Source of the DNA: JAPOUP01 sp965199865
GTDB taxonomy: Bacteria; Pseudomonadota; Alphaproteobacteria; Rhodobacterales; Rhodobacteraceae
Assembly: GCA_965199865.1 (NCBI GenBank)
Contig: CBDATU010000020.1
Location: 434,001 to 498,000 of the forward strand
Direction of reading: 5' to 3'
DNA length: 64,000 bases
Below, piece after piece: positions 56,040-64,000 of the stretch. A program made the position numbers and the translations under genes. Numbering within the stretch: position 1 is the stretch's first letter; each line of letters opens with the position of its first letter. Below the pieces are notes generated by a model. It worked only from the letters and a program-made list of their open reading frames with translations, was not told the DNA's origin and ran no database searches.

Positions 56040-57254
56040 TTTCAACGATGAGTAGCGAGGCTCTCTCCCGAGCCTATGCTCGCCTCCAGCGGGCCGCCAA
56101 GCCAACCCCAGTGGAGAACACTAGGCCATGATCTCTCAATACGGCAAGCGCTCTTCTCACCTGACGCGGGGTCGTATTTAAAGGCAAACGGGCGTAAATT
56201 TCGCGAAACGGCAATCCCCGGCCCTCAGAATCCAGCAATTCAAGGATCGCCCTCTGTGTCTCGTTCAGACCCAAGGCATGTGACAATGCCGGAACGTAGG
56301 CCTTGTCGCCTGCAGTGCTTCTTTCGGCGATTTCAACGATGCGGGCAGGGGCCTGGAAGCGAACCGTAACGCATCCTCTGGCATCCTCGATTTCCGGCTG
56401 TGGCAAACCGGCCATTGCCGTCAATTCCGCCATTTTCAAAGTTCCCCTGCCCCAGCGTTCAATGATGCCGCGCCGGTAGAATGCGTCGGCAATCAATGGG
56501 TTCCAGGGAATGGATTCATGCGGAGCAAACAGCATTTCAGGCGTCAGCCCGAAATGCAGTGTTCCCGTTGACGTTACTTCTAGGCGATCATCGTAGATTG
56601 CAACGCCAACCGAACCACCACCAATTGAGTAATCCCGATGGCAGAAGGCGTTTGCCAGGGCCTCGCGCGTCGCCAGCGGCGGAAAGAGCGGTTCGTCAAC
56701 CCGGTCCAGACGACCTTCCTCAATGCGCCCGGCTATGGGCAGGCTGTCGCGCAGGAAGCGTTCAGCGACCCTCAGCAGCGTAAAGACGTTACCGTGAAAC
56801 TGACGGTTGTCGAGGAAATCGGTCCGATCGACTCCCCTGAAGCGGGCGACACGGAGCAGGCACTGCGGCATTGAGAACTGTATCCGTTCCTCGTTACCAA
56901 ACAGTGCGGCAGCCGCGCGCAACAGGATGCCGTTTCGGAACAGTCCAAGGCCACGCAGCAATTCAATTGAGTCACGTGTTCCTGGATCCTTCAGGCGACC
57001 CCGGCGAATGGCCTCTTCGACAGTGATACGGATCTCGTTTTCATCGAGATCGCTCAGCGACCACCCGTCGGCCAATTGGTTCTCCCACCGCTGTTCGCTG
57101 TGCATACGCTCGAACAGCATGCGGTTGCATTCCTCGGCCGCCATGACACGCGTCGTGTTTCCAACCCGGCGATAGGCCCTACCCTGGTATCGGTACGGTT
57201 TCGTGGGCCCCTGGCCTACGGACACCATGACGACCTCGCGGTCTTGTATGTCTG

Positions 57255-57560
57255 AACCAATCAGAAAGAATCCTGAGGATGATGTTGTGGAAAGTTTTCC
57301 ACACCTGTGGAAAACTCCGCGCCGGCTGTGCGGGAACGCGGCGCTTCCGCCGGTCCGGAACCTCGTGCATCATGCAAGAAGGGATTCCCTCTCCGCACAG
57401 CCGTACGGAGAGGGATGCGGGGCAGCCGCCCCGCGAAGGCGGGTCGGGCCGTGATGGTCTTGGCCGAAGGGCCGTGCGGGAGCCCGCCCGCCCGCCTTCA
57501 CCGCCGTCCTTCCGCGTCCCTGGATGGATGCCTGGGTAGGACCCGAATCAACCGCAAGAA
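57255..57560 (+). ncRNA. Candidate bridge RNA region of the IS110 element
   Basis: The noncoding leader is rich in stable hairpins: GTTTTCCAC-ACCT-GTGGAAAAC at about 57292, CCTCTCCG...CGGAGAGG at about 57390, and GCGGGGC-AGCC-GCCCCGC at about 57418. In IS621 and other IS110-group elements this position encodes the bridge RNA whose loops pair with target and donor DNA. The role here is inferred from position and structure only; guide loops were not assigned. Confidence 0.5.
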
Positions 57561-57575
57561 GAGGAGCGGAAGGAC

Positions 57576-58529
57576 ATGACAGACAGGATAGTGGCGGGAA
57601 TCGACGTGAGCAAGAGCCGGCTGGACGTCCACGCTAACGGCGATGACGGGGGCTTCGCGAACGGAAAGGAGGGATTCCGGGCCCTGCACGGATGGCTCCG
57701 CGAACGCGGCGTGACTCACGTGGTGGTCGAGGCCACCGGGCGGTACCACCGCCAGCTGCACCAGTCGCTACACGACAGGGGCTACATCGTGCACGTCGTC
57801 AATCCCCTGCGGGCGCGCCGTTTCGCCGAGGCGCTCGGCCAGGTCGCGAAGTCCGACCGGATCGACGCGAGGGCGCTGGCCGCCTTCGGGGAGGTCGGCG
57901 GGCTGCCGGCCGCACAGCCGAAACCCGAGGCGCTGCAGGAACTCGAACGCCTGCTGGTCGCCCGCGAGGCGCTCGTCGACACGCGCACTTCCCTGACCGC
58001 CCGGATCCGGGAGATCGGCGGGACGACGGCCGCGGCCGCGGCCCTGAAGAGGGCGCTGGCCGGGATCGTGGAGGAGATCGGCGTGCTCGATGCCGGGATC
58101 GCGACGGCGATCGACGCGGATCCCGGGCTGGCCCGGCGCCGGGACATCCTCGTGAGCGTCCCGGGGATCGGGCCGGTGACCGCTGCCGCCCTGATCTGCT
58201 GGATGCCGGAGCTCGGGACCCTCGGAAGCCGGCAGGCGGCGGCGCTCCTGGGTGTCGCCCCCTTCGCCAGGGATAGCGGAACGCTGTCAGGGGCGAGGCG
58301 CATCCGCGGCGGGCGACGCAGGCCCCGCGACGTGCTCTACATGGCGGCGATGACGGCCGTGTGCTGGAACCCGGCGATGAAGGAGATGTACGAACGGCTC
58401 ACGGCGGCGGGCAAGGCCCACCGGGTCGCGCTGGTCGCGGTGATGCGGAAACTCGTGATCCTCACGAACGTCCTGCTGCGCGACGGGCGCGGATGGTCCC
58501 CGGACGCGCCGGTTACGGCACCGTCATGA
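57576..58529 (+). CDS. IS110-family recombinase (DEDD + Tnp_20)
   Basis: A 317-residue protein. The RuvC-like DEDD domain opens IVAGIDVSKSRLDVHANG (first Asp) with VVVEATGRYHRQLHQSL (Glu) and KSDRIDARALAAFG (Asp-x2-Asp). The C-terminal Tnp_20 domain has SVPGIGPVTAAALICWMPEL and AALLGVAPFARDSGTLSGAR, with a nucleophilic Ser expected in this region. GAGCGGAAGG precedes the ATG. Complete and possibly active. Confidence 0.92.
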   Translation: MTDRIVAGIDVSKSRLDVHANGDDGGFANGKEGFRALHGWLRERGVTHVVVEATGRYHRQLHQSLHDRGYIVHVVNPLRARRFAEALGQVAKSDRIDARALAAFGEVGGLPAAQPKPEALQELERLLVAREALVDTRTSLTARIREIGGTTAAAAALKRALAGIVEEIGVLDAGIATAIDADPGLARRRDILVSVPGIGPVTAAALICWMPELGTLGSRQAAALLGVAPFARDSGTLSGARRIRGGRRRPRDVLYMAAMTAVCWNPAMKEMYERLTAAGKAHRVALVAVMRKLVILTNVLLRDGRGWSPDAPVTAPS

Positions 58530-58935
58530 CACCCGCCTGTGGAAAGAATGTGGAAAAGTGGGGAAAAGATCCGGAAAGACCGCGGAAAATGCCCTGAAAC
58601 CCCTTGAAACGAGACATGGATGCTCCTGCGAAGGGTACCCGCTCGACGGTAGGAAAGGTGGGAGGATCGATTCTTGCGAGTTCCTCGCTGACTTCCTCGA
58701 TGGTGCGTTCGCTGACCTGCTGGCCATCCACCTGGCCTTTGGAAGTTACACCGAACAGCACATGACCACCCCGTAGGTTAAGCATGGCGCAGACGGTCTT
58801 CGTCGCTTCACGGCGCAAACCAGTCGTTTTCTTGAATTCCAGTGTCTCGGATTCACCCGCTGCGACCATGGCAGTGATTCGATCACGGATCATAATTGCC
58901 TCCCACCCGACCTGGACTCCGCTTCCACGAAAGGC

Positions 58936-61900
58936 TCAGGTAGGTTCCCGACAATACGGGTGGTCTCCATGCTGACGTGTACGATCCGGGCGAAAAGCGG
59001 GTATCAGATCGCGTGGGTCGTCGAACCATTCATTAGGGTCGTTGACTATGCCGCTGTCCCTGTCCTGCTTCATACGATAGCGATCCATGAACCATTCGAG
59101 CGGTGTTCTTCCATTGACCTTGTAACCATGTGCCTCAGGAGGAATACCGGCAAGCCGGATCTGGTCGTTGATGATCAGCACAGTCCTGTTATCGTCCGCG
59201 TACCGCATCGCCCGAGTGCCAATTCGGTAGTCCGCCGGGCTTGGCTCTCCAGAGCCGGAGAACAGGATCTCAAGCGGATATTCCCCACAGGTCTCATACC
59301 CGAGATGGAGTTCGGCGAGCGTCCGCCCAGCATGGGCGAAACCCCGGAAATCCGCCGCAAGTGGGATTCGCGGCAGTGCCTTCGCTAGATCGTCGGTGAA
59401 GCGCTCACGGTATGCGGGCGCGTGAAGGAGCCCGTAGACGTAATCGAATATGTCATCCTTGGTGACCGTGCAGTCGCTGTAATGAGTTCGAAAAGCGCGC
59501 AGCGCCGTATCGGAAACATTGTCGATGCGCTCCAGATTCATTCTGACTCCGGGTAGCAAACTCTGCCCGTCATCATCCGGCCTACGGTACCGATAACGGG
59601 GGAAACACTGGCCCTTCGATATCAGTTCGAGGTCGGGCATTGTATCGACCAAGAGCGCCGAGAACGGTTTGGTCGAGCCCACGCCCGGAACGCAGATGGC
59701 GCGGTTCTCTGTGTCTGCAAACGGGAATATACTGTCCTGCTGGTATTTTCTCTGGGCGAACATGTAATCAACATAACAATGCTGCCTGACGAAAGGCCGG
59801 TATTGCGTCGCCCATATGTTGTCTTCCGAATACAGAATCCGCTTCCGCCGCCGCAGACTGTTCTTCAGCTCACTATCCCATCTGACTCCGGAAGAATGGC
59901 TAGCTATGATTTCGTCTATCGTCGCGTCAGCACACGCTGGATCCCGGAGACTATGCACTGCACCCATGTAGTCCCTGACCATCCTACGAGCGTTTTCTGC
60001 GCAAGCATCACGCGAGAAATTATAAACATATGCATCCCGGCCAGACTTGTAGCCGTTGCTAAACAAACCGAAAATCGCCTTGTCCGCCTTCTTGGCCTTG
60101 GCCGCTTTCGTACCCAACGGGTAGAAACTCTGGAACGCCTCATCACGCTGGCTAATCCAGTCATGGTAGTGATCAGGCTCGATTTCCAGCCAGTCGTCGA
60201 TTCCGGCGATGGAGCCCCATTCGCACAATAGATCAAGCTTTTCTTCACGTTTCAGATAATCGCCGATATCGCGATACAGGATACGACAGTCATCATGCGC
60301 CGCATCAGGGTTCTTCACCAGAACCGTGATCGCCACCGGCGCACGGGAACCCTGGCCAAATACCTTTCCTCCTTCACGGCGCGAGCGCTCTCCTTGGGTG
60401 CGCTGATTCCCCCGCAAACTCAGGACGTAAATGGACGTGAATTCCTCAGCCAGACAGGCCCGCACACCGGAATCCACATTGCCATCGATCCACGAACCGT
60501 TGGTGACGAAAGCGAGAACACCTTGTATACCAATCCGATCCGAGGCCCAGCGGATCGCCATCTTGTAGGTATCATAGAGGCTGTTCTTGTTCGTCGCCCT
60601 GGATCGGGCAGCGTAAGTCTCAGCAACACGCCGCTCCAACTCGGGATAGTCGACATTCGGATTGTCATCCGCCGAACTCCTCTGCCCCGTAGACCACGGC
60701 GGGTTGCCGACGATGACCTGAATCGGCAGCTTCTGTTGGCGCTCGGCGCGTTCACTGTTGTCGGGTAGCCAGTCCTTCGGAAAGCCGGTTCGCTCGGTAT
60801 GAAGGTTGAAAGTATCGGTCAGCACGATGCCGCCGAAGGGCTCGTAACCACACTCCTCACCCACGCGCCCGCGAAACGCTTCCTCAATGTGGATCGCGGC
60901 AATGTAATAGGCGAGCAGGACTATCTCGTTGGCGTGAAGTTCCCCGCGGAACTTGCGTCGAATGTCCGCATCGCGAAGGAGCGCTGACTGCAGAAACCGG
61001 ACAAGGAAGATACCGGTTCCGGTAAATGGATCAAGGACATGCACGCCTTCGTCGCTCAGGCCCCGCCCGAACTCGGTGCGCAAAGCGTGGTCCGCGCTCG
61101 CCAGGATGAAGTCCACGATCTCAACCGGTGTATAGACTATACCGAGGCGATCGGCGTCTTTCTTCATCGCGGTAGCGAAGAATTTCTCATAGAGTTCCAT
61201 CAGCACGCGCTGGCGGGCTTCAGGATTGTCGAGGCCGCGGGCGCGAAGACGCACGCTCTCGTAGAACCCTTCCAGATCTCGGGTCTCGTTCTCTAGCCCG
61301 AACTCCCCAAAATCCCGCCTGAGCGCATCCAGTGCCCGCGCTACCGGGTTGCCACCAGCAAAGTCGTAGCCCTCGAACAGCGCCTCGAACACCGGGCGGG
61401 TAAGAATGTGCTGCGCCATCATGTCCGTGGCGCCCACTGTCGTGATCGAGTCGTTGATCGAAACCCTGAGCTCCTCGTGGAACGCTTCGAACCATTCCTG
61501 AAGGGCATCGTTTTCAGGACTCTCAAGCAGGTCACCGATGCGGATCACCAGGCGAGTGAAAATGCCCGCGACATCCTTCGCCCAGCTTTCCCAATATTTC
61601 CGGTCACCACATTTCTCGACGATCTTCGCATAGAACGCGTCCGGCGGCAGATCAAGCGGCGGGAAGGGCAACCCCCGTTCCCGCAGGCCGCTGTCATCTC
61701 CGCCCAGCCCGCCACTGCTGAAGATGATCCGTTCGGTCGGCTGATTGTTCAGGTCAATCTGGTTGATTTCCGCATCGAACCGATCGTCATGCGAACGCAG
61801 TGCCCGCAATACGCTCCAGACAGCGGCAAACCGCTCATTGTTGTTGAGCGCAGCAGCCGGGTCGGCACCCGAAGGAACCGCGACCGGCAGCACGATATAG

Positions 61901-63663
61901 CCATAGGACTTGCCCTCCGCCCTCCTCATGGCGCGCCCCACCGCCTGCACGATGTCGACCTGACTGCTGCGTGGGTTCATGAACAGCACCGCGTCGAGCG
62001 CCGGCACATCGATGCCTTCGGACAGGCAGCGCGCATTGGAGAGAATGCGACAGGTGCCGTCGGTGGAGCCCTTCAGCCATTCGATCCGGGCCTTTCGGTC
62101 CAGCGCATGATGCTTGCCATCGACATGGCGTACCTCGCAGCTAAGCGTCTCCCTTGTCTCCGCCTCAGGTAATTGCGCGGTAGCCTGCTCGATGACACCG
62201 TTCCAATGCTTCTCCAGCCGCTCTGAAGCCCTTATGACGTTGGTAAACGCGATGGCACAGCGAACCGGCTGGATCTTGCCATCATCTGGCTGCTTGTCCT
62301 CCGGATTCTGCAACGCCCGCCAGCACCCAACGATCTTGGCCGCATCAGTCAGGTTTATCTCGCTGCTGTCCGAGGCGAGATGCGCCTGCAGGGCAGCACT
62401 TGCCTGACTCTCCGATACGCTGAGGACCACAACTTTGTAATCCGACAGCAGTTCCTGTTCTACCGCCCGCGAGAAGGGCAGCCGATGGAATTCAGGCCCG
62501 TAGACCGCCTCGTCGTCCATCGAGAACACCTCGACGTCGTGGCTTGCCGCTTTGCTGCGGGCAGCCGCCGTGTAAAGACGCGGGGTGGCAGTCATGTAGA
62601 GGCGTTTCGCCGCTTGAATGCGATTACCATCATGGACTAGCACAAATGGCGAGGTCCTGTCCCCAGGCCGCTCAATACCCGTGGTCCGATGGGCCTCGTC
62701 GCAGAGCACAAGATCGAAAGGTGGTGCACCGTCCTTCTGCGCCTCCTCGACCAGGGCAAGCGAGTGATAGGTACAGAAAACCACGGTCATTTTCTCTTTG
62801 GACTGCGAATCGCGTAGCGCCTTGCCGATGAGTGCTGGATCCGTGGTTACGGGAATCTCCAGCTCCAGGAACGAGGCGTCCTCGTCTTGGCGCCCAGCCC
62901 GAGTGTCGGAACATATGCCGATATAGCTTTGCGGTAATGTCCGCTGCTCCGCCCACTCGCGCATCGACTGCTGGAACAGGGAGATCGATGGAACCAGATT
63001 GAGCACCTGTCCGCCAGGACCGGCGACCGCCTCTGCAATGCGCAGTGCCGTAAAGGTCTTGCCGGTGCCGCAGGCCATGACCAGCTTGCCGCGGTCGTGC
63101 TCGCGGAACCCAGCCACCACATCGTCCAAAGCCGCTTTCTGGTGGGGTCTGAGACTGTACCGCCTATGCCACAGGGAGAGATCTTCGGGCTGCTCCCTTA
63201 TCAGATCAGGCCAGTCAAATGGACGGCTCGCAAGATCACCAAAACGGAGGTGCCGACAGGCAGGCCTCACATGCCTGACCGTCTTGGCTGCATTCGGCCC
63301 CCACCCGTCGCCGGTATCCACAATAATGCGGGCAGTGAAGGGCTCCCGTGCTGAGGCCGAGATGAATGAATCGATATGCGCTTTCGATATCCTCGTGCCC
63401 GGGGCATAGCATTTGCACTGAATCGCGCAGTAACCACCCTCCCTTTCCGCCGCCACGAGGTCGATGCCGATGTCGCTGCCGTCGAAATCGGGGCGGATCG
63501 CAGCCCATTCCGACCACAACCATACCTGCGAGAACTGGTCCTGATACAAGGGATCAAGCGCAAAGAACCGTTTCATCAGCCGCTCGAACAGCCGACCCTT
63601 CTCGGCCTCCGTGCCAGCTATCGACCGGATATGGTCAAGAACGCGTTGGAATCCGTCGCTCAT
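58936..63663 (-). CDS. Type ISP single-chain restriction-modification enzyme
   Basis: A 1575-residue protein combining nuclease, translocase and methylase. Residues about 1-130 form an Mrr-like PD-(D/E)XK nuclease (D64/D68 in GSDIGIDLV, then IQCK with K84). Residues about 170-640 form an SF2 helicase: Walker A MACGTGKT at 196-203, DEAH at 322-325, YMTATPR, and QAVGRAMRRAEGK. A coupler is followed by an N6-adenine methylase with motif I VLDPFTGTGIF near residue 875 and motif IV NPPW near 986. The C-terminal 500 residues should be the DNA-recognition domain. The order is that of LlaGI/LlaBIII. No broken motif is seen. The next gene is the AlbA_2-type pseudogene. Confidence 0.92.
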   Translation of the reverse strand: MSDGFQRVLDHIRSIAGTEAEKGRLFERLMKRFFALDPLYQDQFSQVWLWSEWAAIRPDFDGSDIGIDLVAAEREGGYCAIQCKCYAPGTRISKAHIDSFISASAREPFTARIIVDTGDGWGPNAAKTVRHVRPACRHLRFGDLASRPFDWPDLIREQPEDLSLWHRRYSLRPHQKAALDDVVAGFREHDRGKLVMACGTGKTFTALRIAEAVAGPGGQVLNLVPSISLFQQSMREWAEQRTLPQSYIGICSDTRAGRQDEDASFLELEIPVTTDPALIGKALRDSQSKEKMTVVFCTYHSLALVEEAQKDGAPPFDLVLCDEAHRTTGIERPGDRTSPFVLVHDGNRIQAAKRLYMTATPRLYTAAARSKAASHDVEVFSMDDEAVYGPEFHRLPFSRAVEQELLSDYKVVVLSVSESQASAALQAHLASDSSEINLTDAAKIVGCWRALQNPEDKQPDDGKIQPVRCAIAFTNVIRASERLEKHWNGVIEQATAQLPEAETRETLSCEVRHVDGKHHALDRKARIEWLKGSTDGTCRILSNARCLSEGIDVPALDAVLFMNPRSSQVDIVQAVGRAMRRAEGKSYGYIVLPVAVPSGADPAAALNNNERFAAVWSVLRALRSHDDRFDAEINQIDLNNQPTERIIFSSGGLGGDDSGLRERGLPFPPLDLPPDAFYAKIVEKCGDRKYWESWAKDVAGIFTRLVIRIGDLLESPENDALQEWFEAFHEELRVSINDSITTVGATDMMAQHILTRPVFEALFEGYDFAGGNPVARALDALRRDFGEFGLENETRDLEGFYESVRLRARGLDNPEARQRVLMELYEKFFATAMKKDADRLGIVYTPVEIVDFILASADHALRTEFGRGLSDEGVHVLDPFTGTGIFLVRFLQSALLRDADIRRKFRGELHANEIVLLAYYIAAIHIEEAFRGRVGEECGYEPFGGIVLTDTFNLHTERTGFPKDWLPDNSERAERQQKLPIQVIVGNPPWSTGQRSSADDNPNVDYPELERRVAETYAARSRATNKNSLYDTYKMAIRWASDRIGIQGVLAFVTNGSWIDGNVDSGVRACLAEEFTSIYVLSLRGNQRTQGERSRREGGKVFGQGSRAPVAITVLVKNPDAAHDDCRILYRDIGDYLKREEKLDLLCEWGSIAGIDDWLEIEPDHYHDWISQRDEAFQSFYPLGTKAAKAKKADKAIFGLFSNGYKSGRDAYVYNFSRDACAENARRMVRDYMGAVHSLRDPACADATIDEIIASHSSGVRWDSELKNSLRRRKRILYSEDNIWATQYRPFVRQHCYVDYMFAQRKYQQDSIFPFADTENRAICVPGVGSTKPFSALLVDTMPDLELISKGQCFPRYRYRRPDDDGQSLLPGVRMNLERIDNVSDTALRAFRTHYSDCTVTKDDIFDYVYGLLHAPAYRERFTDDLAKALPRIPLAADFRGFAHAGRTLAELHLGYETCGEYPLEILFSGSGEPSPADYRIGTRAMRYADDNRTVLIINDQIRLAGIPPEAHGYKVNGRTPLEWFMDRYRMKQDRDSGIVNDPNEWFDDPRDLIPAFRPDRTRQHGDHPYCREPT

Positions 63664-64000
63664 CCGTGCGGTTTCCTCTTACGGCATCGCAGGCGCAGTC
63701 GACACTCAGTTAGGAACTGGTGGAACATGAGAGAAAGCGCAAGCGCTGGGTCGCGCGCTCCTGCTCGCATACGAGCAGTCCTGTCCACCAGACTGCCAGG
63801 GTTTTTCGTTTGTTCCCGTCATCGGACCTCTTGTTGCCGACTGTCGCTCGAAACGCAAGCAAGGCCAAGCCTGTCAATTCGCGCCACATGGGAATCGCAA
63901 CGCTCTGATCTCCACTCTCTCAATCGAAATTGCTGAAGCAGACGCCACTAAATTGTCGCAGTCTTCCGAGCCGGGGCATTGCTAATGCGATCCCGGAAGT
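63664..64000. other. Right edge, no recognisable gene
   Basis: About 340 bp upstream of the restriction enzyme, probably holding its promoter. No family-like frame and no clear promoter pair were singled out. Confidence 0.4.

Larger units (their letters stand above)
57247..58614 (+). mobile_element. IS110-family element
   Basis: About 1.37 kb inserted in the AlbA_2-type gene, in opposite orientation to it. As usual for IS110 there are no clear inverted repeats, so the limits (within a few bases) are deduced from where host-gene homology stops and resumes. A long 5' noncoding leader precedes the transposase, the layout of the IS110 group proper. Confidence 0.75.
56074..58893 (-). pseudogene. 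AlbA_2/Schlafen-type ATP-binding regulator, split by IS110 element
   Basis: The N-terminal part (58893 to about 58615, GGGAGG upstream) reads MVAAGESETLEFKKTTGLRR, MLNLRGGHVLFGVTSKGQVD and IDPPTFPTVERVPFAG, an AlbA_2 domain. The C-terminal part (57246 to 56074) continues REVVMVSVGQGPTKPYRYQG, AYRRVGNTT, PPLATREALANAFCHRDYSI (the HATPase-like COG2865 core) and a winged-helix end. Joined, it would be about 480 residues. It lies 42 bp behind the Type ISP restriction enzyme on the same strand, so it was probably an accessory gene of that system. Each half looks otherwise undamaged. Confidence 0.82.

Overview
The window reads as GC-rich alphaproteobacterial chromosome, most like Rhodobacterales. 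This is inferred from several things seen together: hflK-hflC-DUF2065, an rpiA/gor pair, divergent xseA/purD, an ftsY/EamA/YciB block, a Zn-type FolE2 with a close Rhodobacter-like motif pattern, an adrenodoxin-type ferredoxin, and a SAM-II riboswitch in front of metZ. SAM-II is largely an alphaproteobacterial RNA. No rRNA or tRNA gene was seen.

Layout. Positions 1-5.2 kb hold two nested insertion sequences of one family, whose transposases carry an N-terminal DUF4338 (DruA-like) domain ahead of a Tn5/IS4 catalytic core. From 5.2 to 10.2 kb there are three isolated genes (glpK, a TusA-like protein, ccdA) separated by long stretches with no readable gene. Positions 11.1-20.9 kb carry one long plus-strand operon: a flotillin-like SPFH protein, a five-part urea/short-chain-amide ABC transporter whose last ATPase is fused in frame to an amidase-signature hydrolase, and an acyl-CoA synthetase. 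Together they form an import - hydrolysis - CoA activation path. Positions 20.9-23.6 kb are a graveyard of decayed transposases and a DUF3800 gene.

Positions 23.6-43.4 kb are the conserved chromosomal core: cysG, an AruI-like ThDP enzyme with trkH, folE2, metZ with its promoter, riboswitch and terminator, yciB, an EamA transporter, ftsY, xseA, purD, fdx, a DUF454 gene, rpiA, gor and hflKC-DUF2065.

From 43.4 to 64 kb the window is an accessory island. It holds a decayed relaxase, a lipoprotein with a zinc-ribbon neighbour, a small cassette bounded by about 42-bp inverted repeats, several tiny membrane/coiled-coil genes, two copies of a 125-bp MITE-like repeat, an ISAs1 element with intact ends but a wrecked gene, a frameshifted serine recombinase, a pentapeptide-repeat pseudogene, an IS5-family element, an IS630-family element lodged in an 11-bp tandem repeat array, and an IS110-family element with a structured leader. 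The IS110 element has cut an AlbA_2/Schlafen-type gene that sits directly behind a large single-chain Type ISP restriction-modification enzyme.

Overall picture. Housekeeping genes are intact, but mobile elements are dense, about ten genes or elements are broken by stops, frameshifts or insertions, and gene-free gaps are long. This suggests a lineage with active transposition and relaxed selection on accessory DNA; that is inference. The most notable items are the DruA-domain transposases, the transporter-amidase fusion operon, and the restriction/AlbA_2 locus hit by a possible bridge-RNA IS110 element.
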